From NCBI GenBank assembly GCA_003563255.1, contig PWSL01000376.1, forward strand, positions 1-6,071: a DNA stretch of 6,071 nucleotides, given 5' to 3'. Positions 1-5,836 of the stretch are shown here, piece after piece (position 1 is the stretch's first letter; the number at the start of each line of letters is the position of its first letter). The position numbers and the translations under genes are program-made. A model generated the notes under the pieces. That model did not search any database, was not told where the DNA came from, and was given only the letters and a program-made list of their open reading frames with translations. Source of the DNA: Desulfonatronospira sp. Its GTDB lineage: Bacteria > Desulfobacterota > Desulfovibrionia > Desulfovibrionales > Desulfonatronovibrionaceae.

Positions 1-70
1 AAAATAAGTGCGGGGGTGCCTGTCCCCAATTGAGGCAGGCATAAAATTTTATAAGTTTCGCTGTAGTGTT
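1..70 (+). repeat. Interspersed palindromic repeat, copy A1
   Basis: This is the first of two head-to-tail copies, possibly cut by the window edge. It starts with AATAAGTGCGGGGGTGCCTG, continues into TCCCC, and ends with ATAAGTTTCGCTGTAGTGTT (51-70). Two hairpins are possible: GGGG (13-16) with CCCC (24-27), and GCCTG (18-22) with CAGGC (36-40). Both the core and the end recur elsewhere in the window. The G/C-rich core resembles REP sequences that are mobilised in trans by single-domain Y1 (RAYT/TnpA-REP) transposases in other bacteria. That link is inference, because no such gene lies here. Confidence 0.75.
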
Positions 71-138
71 ACGGATTATTATAATAAGTCCGGGGAGCCA
101 GTCCCCGGAGGTGAATAAATAAGTTTCGCTGTAGTGTT
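71..138 (+). repeat. Interspersed palindromic repeat, copy A2, abutting the plsX stop
   Basis: This second tandem copy starts ACGGATTATTATAATAAGT and ends AAGTTTCGCTGTAGTGTT (121-138). Its core is a perfect hairpin: TCCGGGGA (89-96), loop GCCAG (97-101), TCCCCGGA (102-109). The last bases, read on the minus strand, form part of the TAA stop of plsX (139-137). The hairpin lies directly downstream of plsX and could act as a 3' mRNA stabiliser or a weak terminator. No uridine tract follows it on the minus strand, so calling it an intrinsic terminator would be weak. Confidence 0.8.
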
Positions 139-1195
139 ATGCCGAACGGTTTTTTTCCAAGGGCCTTCTTCCGAACATTCCTATCTCCTGGTTTTCCCCC
201 AGTCCTTCAATGAGATGTTCATTGGCCCTGTTGCGCACGAATTCCCCGGCCATGAGTACTGCATTGGTAATGGCCTTGGAGTTGGAAGAGCCGTGGCAGA
301 CAATGCCTATTCCTTTGAGTCCCAGCAGGGGTGCTCCGCCGTATTCGGCATAGTCGATATGCCTGCCGAACCTTTTAAGCGCCTGGATGCCCAGCAGAAA
401 GCCCAGCCTGGCAAGAAGGCTTTTTTTGACTTCGGCCTTGAGGATGCGGCTCAGGGACATGGCCAGACCTTCCATGAGCTTTAAGGAAACGTTGCCCACA
501 AAACCGTCGCATACAACTACGTCAGCTTTGCCGGTAAAAAAATCCCTGCCCTCAATGTTGCCCACGTAGTTCATTGAGGACATTTTAAAAAGCTTGATGG
601 TTTCAAGTACCAGCTTGTTGCCCTTGCCCTCCTCCTCACCAATGGTCAAAACCCCTATGCGGGGGTTTTTGATGTGCAGAACGTCCCGGGCAAAGACATC
701 CGCCATCAGCCCGAACTGGATCAGGTGGTAGGGCTTGCACTCCACATTGGCCCCAACGTCCACCAGGACCAGGGGATCTTTTTTTTCCGTGGGCAGTATG
801 GAAGCCAGGGCCGGGCGCTCAATGCCCTTGATGCGGCCCAGGGTGAACATGCCGCAGGCCAGGGTGGCCCCGGAGTTGCCGGCGCTGACCACTCCCTGGG
901 CCGTTTTTTCCCGAACGGCCTTGAAAGCGGCCTGGATGGAAGAGTTTTTCTTGCGCCGCAGAGCTTCGGAGGGTTTGTCGTTCATGGCCACAACTTCCGG
1001 GGCATGCAGTACTTCCATCTGGATACCGCCGGTTTTCTCCTTGGCCAGTACCTGTTCAATCTTTTCCTGATCCCCCACAAGCACAAGCCCCAGATTGTCC
1101 TGCCTGGCAGCCTCCATGGATCCGGGGATAACCACTTCCGGACCGGAGTCTCCGCCCATGGCGTCCACTGCAATCCAGGGCTTAACCGGCTTCAT
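137..1195 (-). CDS. plsX: Phosphate acyltransferase PlsX
   Basis: PlsX converts acyl-ACP to acyl-phosphate, the donor used by the membrane acyltransferase PlsY in the first acylation of glycerol-3-phosphate. It is a peripheral membrane/cytosolic enzyme. Visible family motifs, numbered from the chosen ATG, are DAMGGDSGP (11-19), SAGNSGAT (104-111), DVGAN (146-150), NIEGRDFF with CDGFVGN (213-235), [11 protein letters not shown] (285-295) and CHGSSN (300-305). The length of 352 residues is normal. The ATG at 1195 gives [16 protein letters not shown], as expected for the family; an in-frame TTG at 1201 would add two residues. The start overlaps the last 14 nt of rpmF and has no strong Shine-Dalgarno sequence, which suggests translational coupling. 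The stop falls at the edge of repeat A2. In Desulfovibrio relatives fabH usually follows plsX; here the next 136 bp hold only repeats. Confidence 0.97.
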   Translation of the reverse strand: MKPVKPWIAVDAMGGDSGPEVVIPGSMEAARQDNLGLVLVGDQEKIEQVLAKEKTGGIQMEVLHAPEVVAMNDKPSEALRRKKNSSIQAAFKAVREKTAQGVVSAGNSGATLACGMFTLGRIKGIERPALASILPTEKKDPLVLVDVGANVECKPYHLIQFGLMADVFARDVLHIKNPRIGVLTIGEEEGKGNKLVLETIKLFKMSSMNYVGNIEGRDFFTGKADVVVCDGFVGNVSLKLMEGLAMSLSRILKAEVKKSLLARLGFLLGIQALKRFGRHIDYAEYGGAPLLGLKGIGIVCHGSSNSKAITNAVLMAGEFVRNRANEHLIEGLGENQEIGMFGRRPLEKNRSA

Positions 1196-1370
1196 CCGCA
1201 ACAGGCTTTAAATATGTACGGTTTTTGTAAGTCCCGCACTGGGGACATACTCTGTGGGGCAGGGAAGCCTCCCCGCAATCGCAGTAGATTACATTGGGGG
1301 TGGGGATGTGATCGTGGGCACGCCGCATACCTCTTTTGGACCTGGAAGTCTTTTTTTTGGGTAAAGCCAT
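1182..1370 (-). CDS. rpmF: Large-subunit ribosomal protein L32, zinc-ribbon form
   Basis: This is bacterial L32 (bL32), a small 50S protein. The 62 residues begin [20 protein letters not shown], the usual basic N-terminus. A four-cysteine zinc ribbon follows: C30 and C32 in YCDCGE, then C42 and C45 in HRVCPQCG. This is the zinc-binding (C+) type. The ATG at 1370 is preceded by AGAGG in a TAAAGAGGTTTGAA context, so its ribosome binding site overlaps the region just after the DUF177 stop (11-nt gap). The 3' end overlaps plsX by 14 nt. The DUF177-rpmF-plsX order is a widely conserved bacterial arrangement and supports a single transcript. Confidence 0.97.
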   Translation of the reverse strand: MALPKKKTSRSKRGMRRAHDHIPTPNVIYCDCGEASLPHRVCPQCGTYKNRTYLKPVADEAG

Positions 1371-1381
1371 TTCAAACCTCT

Positions 1382-1909
1382 TTATAGATTAATTTTTAAA
1401 TTTCTGAATACAGCCAGTCTGGGATCACCTGTTTCTTCCAGGCAGGCGCACAGGCCGGAATTGATATTTTCTCCGCAGGAGGGGCAGATCCCTTTGCAGT
1501 CACGGGAGCAAAGGGGTTTGTCAGGCAGGGCCAGAACAAAATGTTCCCATGTCAGCTGCCAGAGGCTGAACCACCATTGACCGTGTTCGTATTTCAGGGG
1601 CCTGTAACCAGGCGGATCATCCAAGTCGGATTCAAAGCTTTCGTAAACATCTATAGTGTGATTTATGTCCACATGACCCGGTTCAAGACAACGCGAACAG
1701 CTCATGAGTACCTGTCCCTGGAGGCTGCCCCGGAAGTATACCCCTCCGGGCTGCGGCAAGACTTCCAGGGAAGTGGTCAGGCTTTTGTTCATTTGGCAGT
1801 CGATTGCGAATTTCTCCCACAACTGTGTCCACCTGGAATCGTCTTGAAAGGAAAAAATGTGGCCCTGGGCCGGTATTTCAGATAATGGAAGCCATTGTGA
1901 AAGCAACAT
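1382..1909 (-). CDS. DUF177 (YceD-like) protein linked to 23S rRNA/large-subunit biogenesis
   Basis: This 175-residue cytosolic protein belongs to the DUF177/YceD family. Members are nearly always encoded beside rpmF, and YceD in E. coli and plants has been tied to 23S rRNA accumulation. The sequence shows the typical start [11 protein letters not shown] (6-16), a central CSRCLEP (C71, C74), an acidic stretch around 91-99 (SFESDLDDP), and a cysteine-rich tail with C134, C138, C142, C145, C154 and C156 (pattern [17 protein letters not shown], then CAC). The tail probably binds metal. The ATG at 1909 fits the family N-terminus, but no clear Shine-Dalgarno sequence precedes it and the upstream DNA is repeat-derived. 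It is the first gene of the minus-strand cluster with rpmF and plsX. The family assignment is firm; the biochemical role is not settled. Confidence 0.92.
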   Translation of the reverse strand: MLLSQWLPLSEIPAQGHIFSFQDDSRWTQLWEKFAIDCQMNKSLTTSLEVLPQPGGVYFRGSLQGQVLMSCSRCLEPGHVDINHTIDVYESFESDLDDPPGYRPLKYEHGQWWFSLWQLTWEHFVLALPDKPLCSRDCKGICPSCGENINSGLCACLEETGDPRLAVFRNLKINL

Positions 1910-1928
1910 GAATAAACTCGAAATTTTT

Positions 1929-2049
1929 GTATCTGTTCAGCACTACAGCAACACTTTATTTAAGCTGGAAGGGAACTGGCTCTTTTGCCGCCGGATAGTC
2001 CGGCCGTTTTACGGTTTGAGGCCTGCAAAAGTACCTGTCCCCGGTGGCC
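1929..2049. repeat. Degenerate inverted pair of the palindromic repeat in the DUF177 leader
   Basis: On the minus strand, 1985-1941 reads AGAGCCAGTTCCC, then AAATAAAGTGTTGCTGTAGTGCT. This is a diverged version of the core and end of copy A2. On the plus strand, 2029-2050 contains GTACCTGTCCCCGGTGGCCC, a core fragment in the opposite orientation. Between them is a hairpin, GCCGGA (1990-1995) TAG TCCGGC (1999-2004). The outer edge at 1929-1944 reads GTATCTGTTCAGCACT, close to the 18-bp arm found at 2304-2321. The pair lies in the presumed 5' leader of the DUF177 transcript. It is older or more decayed than the other copies, so its exact limits are uncertain. Confidence 0.55.
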
Positions 2050-2050
2050 C

Positions 2051-2071
2051 TTGAGCATCATTTTTGCTCAA
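2051..2071. other. Hairpin in the divergent intergenic region
   Basis: TTGAGC (2051-2056) and GCTCAA (2066-2071) form a perfect 6-bp stem around the 9-nt loop ATCATTTTT. No gene on the plus strand ends nearby. On the minus strand it would lie in the DUF177 leader. It could be part of the mosaic repeat or a leader structure; no function is assigned. Confidence 0.45.
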
Positions 2072-2086
2072 AATGACTCATTTTCT

Positions 2087-2102
2087 GGGACAAGCGGGTC
2101 CC
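2087..2102. other. Hairpin GGGAC/GTCCC
   Basis: GGGAC (2087-2091) and GTCCC (2098-2102) form a 5-bp stem with a 6-nt loop, 15 bp from the preceding hairpin. Its sequence resembles the GGGAC/GTCCC arms of the repeat cores, so it is probably another repeat fragment within the DUF177 leader. Confidence 0.4.
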
Positions 2103-2109
2103 GGAAGAT

Positions 2110-2147
2110 CCAGTCCCCGTGCCACATGCAAAGCGCTAAACAGATAT
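2110..2147 (+). repeat. Direct copy of the second repeat family (CAAAGCGCTAAACAGATA)
   Basis: This 38-bp stretch, CCAGTCCCCGTGCCACATGC then AAAGCGCTAAACAGATAT, matches 2338-2375 at 35 of 38 positions. The differences are at 2119, 2122 and 2147. It contains CCAGTCCCC, the half-core shared with the main family. It lies between the two divergent promoters and DUF177. Confidence 0.8.
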
Positions 2148-2170
2148 GCGCTGAGCAAATACAGATTATT

Positions 2171-2200
2171 TTTATATCCTGTTATGCTGGATCATGTCAA
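2171..2200 (-). promoter_or_regulatory. Predicted sigma70-type promoter for DUF177-rpmF-plsX
   Basis: Read on the minus strand, a perfect -35 TTGACA (2200-2195) is followed, after an 18-nt spacer, by the -10 TATAAA (2176-2171). Transcription would start near 2164 and leave a leader of roughly 255 nt before the DUF177 ATG. That leader is largely repeat-derived. The match is good but comes from sequence inspection only; a promoter closer to 1909 is not excluded. Confidence 0.6.
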
Positions 2201-2210
2201 GATTTTACCC

Positions 2211-2239
2211 TTGCCATTTTGAAACCAAACAGCTATTGT
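2211..2239 (+). promoter_or_regulatory. Predicted sigma70-type promoter for rpmB and the DUF169 gene
   Basis: The -35 TTGCCA (2211-2216; five of six consensus bases) and the -10 TATTGT (2234-2239; four of six) are separated by 17 nt. The start would be near 2246, giving a leader of about 205 nt that contains the 72-bp inverted repeat. It is placed back-to-back with the minus-strand promoter; the two -35 boxes are 10 bp apart in a stretch without recognised repeats. Confidence 0.45.
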
Positions 2240-2303
2240 ACACTTTTTTTGCTTTGCGGCTGTTTAAATGAATGGCATCCGCCTTCCTGCCGAAAGAAAT
2301 GAT

Positions 2304-2375
2304 GTATCTGTTTAGCGCTTTTAAGGAAAGCAGGAGACCAGTCCCCATGACACATGCAAAGCGCTAAACAGATAC
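2304..2375. repeat. 72-bp element with perfect 18-bp inverted repeats
   Basis: GTATCTGTTTAGCGCTTT (2304-2321) is the exact reverse complement of 2358-2375. The 36-nt interior carries GGAGACCAGTCCCC, related to the core of the main palindromic family. One arm plus part of the interior recurs as a direct copy at 2110-2147. In RNA this would form a long, stable stem in the rpmB leader. The size and ends resemble a small non-autonomous mobile unit (MITE- or REP-like), but no target-site duplication is obvious at its edges. Confidence 0.8.
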
Positions 2376-2450
2376 GAAAAGATTAAGTCATGGAGCAGGG
2401 TGTGTAAACAGCAGGCCTGAAATATTTTTTAATGCCAAGGAGATAAGGTT

Positions 2451-2657
2451 ATGACCAAGCAATGTGAAGTCTGCGGCAAAAAGCCCGCAACCGGTAATAA
2501 TGTCAGCCACGCCAACAACCATAGCAGAAGAAGGTTTATGCCCAACCTGCGCCGGGTCAAAGCGCAGCTTCCCCAGGGCCGCGTCAGGAAGATCAAGGTC
2601 TGCACCCGTTGTCTGCGCTCCGGGGCGGTAGTCAAGCCCGCAGCCAGGACCGCCTGA
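2451..2657 (+). CDS. rpmB: Large-subunit ribosomal protein L28, zinc-binding form
   Basis: This is bacterial L28 (bL28), a 50S subunit protein. The 68 residues start [20 protein letters not shown] and include RRRFMPNL (26-33) and the C-terminal [15 protein letters not shown]5/C8 and C51/C54 make a four-cysteine zinc site, so this is the C+ form. The ATG at 2451 has a clear Shine-Dalgarno sequence AAGGAGA (2437-2443) with a 7-nt spacer. It diverges from DUF177-rpmF-plsX, although in Desulfovibrio relatives rpmB is, as recalled, usually upstream and co-oriented. The DUF169 gene follows after 11 nt and is probably co-transcribed. Confidence 0.97.
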   Translation: MTKQCEVCGKKPATGNNVSHANNHSRRRFMPNLRRVKAQLPQGRVRKIKVCTRCLRSGAVVKPAARTA

Positions 2658-2668
2658 AGGGGGGTTTT

Positions 2669-3493
2669 ATGCAGAGCAGGATGGCATCTATACTCAGGCT
2701 CAAATACAGGCCGACTGCCTTGATCTGGACCGATGAAAAGCCTGCAAAAGCATTGGAATTAAAGCCTGGTCGCTGGGGGTGCGTCATGTTTTTCCTGGCC
2801 GGCGTGCTCAAGGGTAAAACCGCTGTTTTCAGCAGACAGACCTACGGCTGCTGGGGAGGAGGGGTTGGGCTGGGCTTCGGCAACATGTACCAGGCCTTTC
2901 CCGGGGGCGAAGAATGTTTTCACTTTTTCCTTTCCAGCGGCAACAAGGGTTCAGAACAGGGCAGGGTCGTGGGCGAGAATATCAGGGAAGCGGGCCTGGA
3001 AGATTTTTACCATGACTTTATGGAAGGCGAGGGTTACCTCAAGAGCCCTGAACATGTACGTTCGTTTGTAAACCTCCTGCCGATCATAGAGGTCCCGGCC
3101 GAGTATGTGGTCCTTAAGCCCCTGGATGAGGCCGATGAGGAAAAGGACAGCGTGCAGGTGGTTACTTTTATGGCGGATGCGGATCAGTTGTGCGCCCTGG
3201 TGGTTTTGGCCAACCATGGACGGCACAGCTTTGAAAATGTGAGCATCCCTTTTGTGGCAGGGTGCCAGTCCATGGCTCTTCTGCCCTATGCCGAGGCCCA
3301 CAGGGATGAGCCCAGGGCTGTGGTGGGATTGATGGATCCTTCGGCCCGCAAGCACCTGCGCAGGATGCTGGAACCCGGGCTCATGTCTTTTTCCATGCCG
3401 CTTTCCCTTTTCAAGGAGATGGAAAACAACATTGATGAGAGTTTTTTATTCCGAAATACCTGGAAGGCTATAGCCGGAGAAGACCGTGAATAG
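2669..3493 (+). CDS. DUF169-family protein of unknown function
   Basis: This 274-residue soluble protein matches the pattern of the DUF169 (COG2043) family, which is frequent in anaerobic bacteria and archaea and has no established reaction. Visible motifs are YRPTALIWTDEKP (13-25), RWGCVM (35-40), a glycine-rich GCWGGGVGLGFGN (60-72), FPGGEECFHFFLSSG (77-91), a central DADQLCALVVLAN segment (170-182), AGCQ (197-200) and PRAVVGLMDPSAR (215-227). C38, C61 and C199 lie in conserved motifs and could bind metal or a cofactor; that is inference. The ATG at 2669 is chosen because AAGGGGGG (2658-2664) precedes it at suitable spacing and the family N-terminus begins here; the longer open frame back to 2609 would overlap rpmB. 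No signal peptide or membrane segment is seen. It ends just before an intrinsic terminator. Confidence 0.88.
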   Translation: MQSRMASILRLKYRPTALIWTDEKPAKALELKPGRWGCVMFFLAGVLKGKTAVFSRQTYGCWGGGVGLGFGNMYQAFPGGEECFHFFLSSGNKGSEQGRVVGENIREAGLEDFYHDFMEGEGYLKSPEHVRSFVNLLPIIEVPAEYVVLKPLDEADEEKDSVQVVTFMADADQLCALVVLANHGRHSFENVSIPFVAGCQSMALLPYAEAHRDEPRAVVGLMDPSARKHLRRMLEPGLMSFSMPLSLFKEMENNIDESFLFRNTWKAIAGEDRE

Positions 3494-3498
3494 TTTTC

Positions 3499-3519
3499 AT
3501 CCGGAAACGGATCTTTTTT
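3499..3519 (+). terminator. Intrinsic terminator after the DUF169 gene
   Basis: ATCCG (3499-3503), a GAAA tetraloop and CGGAT (3508-3512) are followed by C and six T residues (3514-3519). It begins 6 nt after the DUF169 stop. The stem is short, but the stable tetraloop and T-tract make this the best intrinsic terminator in the window. It marks the end of the rpmB-DUF169 transcript. Confidence 0.75.
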
Positions 3520-3561
3520 CCTTTTGGCGTTTTCAATCTGCACAAGTCACCTCATTTTAAA

Positions 3562-3707
3562 CACTACAGCGAAACTTTTCAAACTTTGATGTGCAGCCAT
3601 CGTGGACCGGCACCCCGCACTTATTTATATAATCCGTCAGTCTTCTGTCAGAAAAAAAAGTGCGGGGTGAGAGTCCCCGGAGGTTAATAATAAATATCGC
3701 TGTAGTG
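3562..3707. repeat. 146-bp composite of two inverted repeat copies (B and C), MITE-like
   Basis: The outer ends are a perfect 11-bp inverted repeat: CACTACAGCGA (3562-3572) and TCGCTGTAGTG (3697-3707). Inside, CACCCCGCACTT (3611-3622) pairs with AAGTGCGGGGTG (3658-3669), a perfect 12-bp inverted repeat with a 35-nt spacer. Left copy B is in minus orientation and includes the ACGGATTAT-like start; right copy C is in plus orientation, with the core GTGCGGGGTGAGAGTCCCC. Both belong to the same family as A1 and A2. The flanks (TTTTAAA on the left, ACAATTATCC on the right) show no clear target-site duplication. It lies between the convergent DUF169 and kinase genes. Confidence 0.8.
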
Positions 3708-3789
3708 ACAATTATCCACCCTCAAGAAAGAAATCACCGACGAGAAATACAGTGAACCTGCACAAGCAGTTCTGACGGGACTGACCCCG

Positions 3790-3808
3790 GTCACGCCTGA
3801 GGCGTGAC
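3790..3808. repeat. CGCC-TGA-GGCG hairpin, REP-like
   Basis: GTCACGCC (3790-3797) and GGCGTGAC (3801-3808) form a perfect 8-bp stem with a 3-nt loop. CCG/CGG outside it can extend the stem through a small bulge. A related hairpin (ACGCC TTCA GGCGT) lies at 5837-5850, so the histidine kinase gene is flanked by both. On the minus strand it lies about 120 nt downstream of the kinase stop; no T-tract supports a terminator role. Confidence 0.6.
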
Positions 3809-3823
3809 TGCCGGCAATTATCA

Positions 3824-3863
3824 TTATTGAGTACCACATGAATGACTACATGAGACTCAATAA
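3824..3863. other. Inverted repeat TTATTGAGT / ACTCAATAA
   Basis: A perfect 9-bp inverted repeat, TTATTGAGT (3824-3832) and ACTCAATAA (3855-3863), encloses 22 nt that contain two CATG tetramers able to extend the stem. It lies downstream of the kinase on the minus strand and could be a 3' structure. No clear terminator tract is seen. Confidence 0.5.
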
Positions 3864-3902
3864 ATAACATGAATCAACCTGGAAAATGAGCAGGGCAATG
3901 TC

Positions 3903-3926
3903 TGCACCCTGCAACCGCAGGCAGCA
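3903..3926 (-). terminator. Weak candidate terminator hairpin after the histidine kinase
   Basis: CCTGC (3908-3912), AACC and GCAGG (3917-3921) form a stem that can extend through a 2x2 internal loop to TGC/GCA (3903-3905, 3924-3926). It begins 1 nt past the kinase stop. On the minus strand the next T-run (CATTTTCC near 3890) is too far away for a standard intrinsic terminator, so this is only a candidate. Confidence 0.25.
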
Positions 3927-3927
3927 T

Positions 3928-5802
3928 TCAGGGTGTCGCCCACTTCCTGGCGAGTTCCTTCAGGCTTTCGGGAATTATGGGTTTGGGCAGATAATCGTTC
4001 ATTCCTGCCTCCAGGAAACGTTCCTTGTCGCCCTTGATGGCATGGGCGGTAAGTGCAATTATTGGTATTGCACTGTTGATTCCGGGTATTTCCCCTGAAC
4101 GAATTTTCTGCACGGCCGTCAGGCCATCCATGACAGGCATTTCAATATCCATGAGAACCAGCTGGTAACGTCGTTTCTTGAGGGCTTCAATGGCCTGTTG
4201 CCCATCTGTCACCACTTCCGTGTCAAAACCGTTTTTTTCGAGGACTCTGGTGGCCAGCAGCTGATTTACAGGGTTATCTTCAGCGACAAGGATGCGGATG
4301 CCGGTATTGTCTGCGGGTGTTTCCGGGTATTCATTATCTGATTCTGCATTGGAATCATTCCGGGATGGCCAGGATCCGGTGTCCGTCTGAAGACCAAACC
4401 AGGCCGTAAACCAGAAAGTAGAACCCTTTCCAGGTGAGCTCTCCACCCCGATTTCGCCCTGCATCATCTCCACCAGGCTTTTGCATATGGAAAGCCCCAG
4501 GCCGCTTCCGCCGTATTCGCGGCTGATGGAGCTGTGGGCCTGCTGATAAGCCGTGAAGAGGGTGCTCTTTGTTTTATCGTCAATACCCGGCCCGGTATCA
4601 GATATCTCAAAACGAACCAGAATGCTGTCATGAAGGAGGCTTAAGGGTAGAACTTCCATACGGACACTTCCCTGACGGGTGAACTTGACAGCGTTTCCGG
4701 TGAGATTGAACAGGACCTGGCGAAGCCTCCCCGGATCACCATGCAACCTGGTTTTCATACCGGGATCCAGGCGGCTTGTAAATTCAACCCCTTTTTCCCT
4801 GGCGTTGATTGTAATTATCTGAGCAATTTCATCCACTGTCCGGTGCAGGTCAAAGTCCACCTGCTCCATTACCAGCTTGTCGGCTTCAATTCTGGAAAAG
4901 TCCAGGATGTTGTTTATGATTTCCAGCAAAGTTTCGCCGCTGGAACGGATAAGTTCCGCAAGTTGGCGCTGTTCGCTGTTGAGGGGAGTCTCCAGCAGCA
5001 GCCGGCTGAGCCCCATGACTCCAGACATAGGTGTGCGGATTTCGTGGCTCATTGTGGCCAGAAAGCTGCTTTTAGCGTTGGCGGCCTTTTCAGCCTCTTT
5101 TTTGGCTGCCGTCAGGTTCTGTTCCTGGATCCTGAGCTTTTCCTGGTCCCGCAAGGTGACCATGGCCCAGGCAAAGGTTTCGGCAAAGTGCTCCACAAAG
5201 TCCGTGGCCACCTCCCTGGTGTAGCGTTTTGAATCCCGATCATAGAACAATAGAAGCCCTACCGGCCGTTGGGATCTGAACCTGTCATGCAAGGAAAAAA
5301 CTATGGCGGAACCGCTGTCAGAGTACCTTTCAGGCCGGAACCCCAGGTCTTCCAGCAAGCCGGTACTCTGCATCTGTTCGGCAGAATGTATGGTGCAGCC
5401 CGAAAAATGCTCCAGGTCAAGTAATGAGTGCAGTTGATGCAGGGTTGACAGGGCCATGGTGGTCACGGAATCAGGAACAAGTTCAGCATACTCTTCTCTT
5501 GCCAGGACCAGGTGAATCCCATCGAGCTGAAGCTCTTTTTTCAGGCTCATCAAAAGGGAAGGCAATTGAGACAGGGATGTTACAGAATGCACAATGGTGC
5601 AGCATTTCCTGAACCTTTGAAATGCCGTCATACTTTCCTGGTAGGTAGCCACTATCTTCTCTACCTGAGAGCGAAGATGCCCGGAATGTTTCCTGGTGGG
5701 CGGAACTAATGCGTCCCGGCAGGTATCTTCAGCGTTTCCCACATCCAGAGCTTTGTCTGAATTTTTTCTGTATGCCGGTCTGGAGAATATTCCCCTGGCC
5801 AC
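3928..5802 (-). CDS. Soluble hybrid sensor histidine kinase/response regulator
   Basis: This 624-residue cytosolic protein autophosphorylates on a histidine and passes the phosphate to its own receiver domain. The N-terminus (about 1-40) looks disordered. Residues 45-215 resemble a GAF/DUF484-like sensing domain (weak call), and 216-246 is a probable coiled coil. The HisKA region has SHEIRTPM with H253. The ATPase domain shows the N box (N366, N370), DTGPGI (402-407) and GGSGLGLSI (431-439). A linker precedes a C-terminal receiver with acidic D509, phospho-acceptor D552 in [12 protein letters not shown]585 and K607. No transmembrane segment or C-terminal Hpt domain is seen, so onward relay would need a separate Hpt protein, or the receiver may be the endpoint. 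The start is GTG (5802-5800), supported by GGGAGG (5816-5811) with 7 nt between. No partner regulator lies next to it; the signal is unknown. Confidence 0.93.
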   Translation of the reverse strand: MARGIFSRPAYRKNSDKALDVGNAEDTCRDALVPPTRKHSGHLRSQVEKIVATYQESMTAFQRFRKCCTIVHSVTSLSQLPSLLMSLKKELQLDGIHLVLAREEYAELVPDSVTTMALSTLHQLHSLLDLEHFSGCTIHSAEQMQSTGLLEDLGFRPERYSDSGSAIVFSLHDRFRSQRPVGLLLFYDRDSKRYTREVATDFVEHFAETFAWAMVTLRDQEKLRIQEQNLTAAKKEAEKAANAKSSFLATMSHEIRTPMSGVMGLSRLLLETPLNSEQRQLAELIRSSGETLLEIINNILDFSRIEADKLVMEQVDFDLHRTVDEIAQIITINAREKGVEFTSRLDPGMKTRLHGDPGRLRQVLFNLTGNAVKFTRQGSVRMEVLPLSLLHDSILVRFEISDTGPGIDDKTKSTLFTAYQQAHSSISREYGGSGLGLSICKSLVEMMQGEIGVESSPGKGSTFWFTAWFGLQTDTGSWPSRNDSNAESDNEYPETPADNTGIRILVAEDNPVNQLLATRVLEKNGFDTEVVTDGQQAIEALKKRRYQLVLMDIEMPVMDGLTAVQKIRSGEIPGINSAIPIIALTAHAIKGDKERFLEAGMNDYLPKPIIPESLKELARKWATP

Positions 5803-5810
5803 TGTAATTT

Positions 5811-5816
5811 CCTCCC
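5811..5816 (-). promoter_or_regulatory. Strong ribosome binding site that fixes the GTG start of the kinase
   Basis: On the minus strand GGGAGG (5816-5811) lies 8 nt upstream of the GTG at 5802-5800. It is the only good start signal here, and the first in-frame ATG is far inside the protein. Confidence 0.8.
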
Positions 5817-5836
5817 GGAATTATTCTGCGGTGGAT

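Larger units (their letters stand above)
3709..3867 (+). pseudogene. Possible gene remnant interrupted by repeats
   Basis: Directly after copy C, one plus-strand frame reads QLSTLKKEITDEKYSEPAQA and on to a TGA at 3805-3807. It then continues in the same frame (IIIIEYHMNDYMRLNK) to a TAA at 3865-3867. The first 20 or so codons have a protein-like composition. The TGA lies within the palindrome at 3790-3808, as if a hairpin repeat had inserted into or replaced the end of an old gene. No start codon or ribosome binding site precedes it, the codon before the first Q is a stop, and no family was recognised. It may be chance. Confidence 0.25.

Noticed and set aside
134..1387. Long plus-strand open frames opposite plsX and rpmF (134-484, 674-1387, 735-1070)
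   Set aside because: They are antisense to plsX and rpmF, which have clear family motifs, and their translations show no recognisable domain.
2219..2244. Alternative plus-strand promoter TTGAAA / TACACT
   Set aside because: The spacer is only 14 nt, too short for a sigma70 promoter. TTGCCA-17-TATTGT in the same stretch fits better.
1857..2302. Plus-strand open frames at 1857-2054 and 1985-2302
   Set aside because: They run through repeats and across the divergent promoter region, lack ribosome binding sites, and include peptides such as VPVPGGP that come from repeat DNA.
2110..2375. CRISPR-like spaced repeats
   Set aside because: There are only two direct copies with a 190-bp interval and one inverted arm, with no regular spacers. 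The features fit palindromic mobile repeats instead.
2609..2668. Longer N-terminus for the DUF169 protein starting at 2609
   Set aside because: It overlaps the end of rpmB, has no ribosome binding site, and adds 20 residues before the family's normal N-terminus; the ATG at 2669 has a strong site.
2951..3355. Minus-strand 134-residue open frame inside the DUF169 gene
   Set aside because: It is a shadow of the DUF169 coding frame, with no family motif or start signal.
3886..4098. Plus-strand 70-residue open frame over the kinase 3' end
   Set aside because: Most of it is antisense to the receiver domain, and it has no convincing ribosome binding site.
4741..5232. Plus-strand open frames of 163 and 115 residues opposite the kinase
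   Set aside because: They are antisense to the dimerisation and ATPase region, whose motifs are unambiguous on the minus strand.
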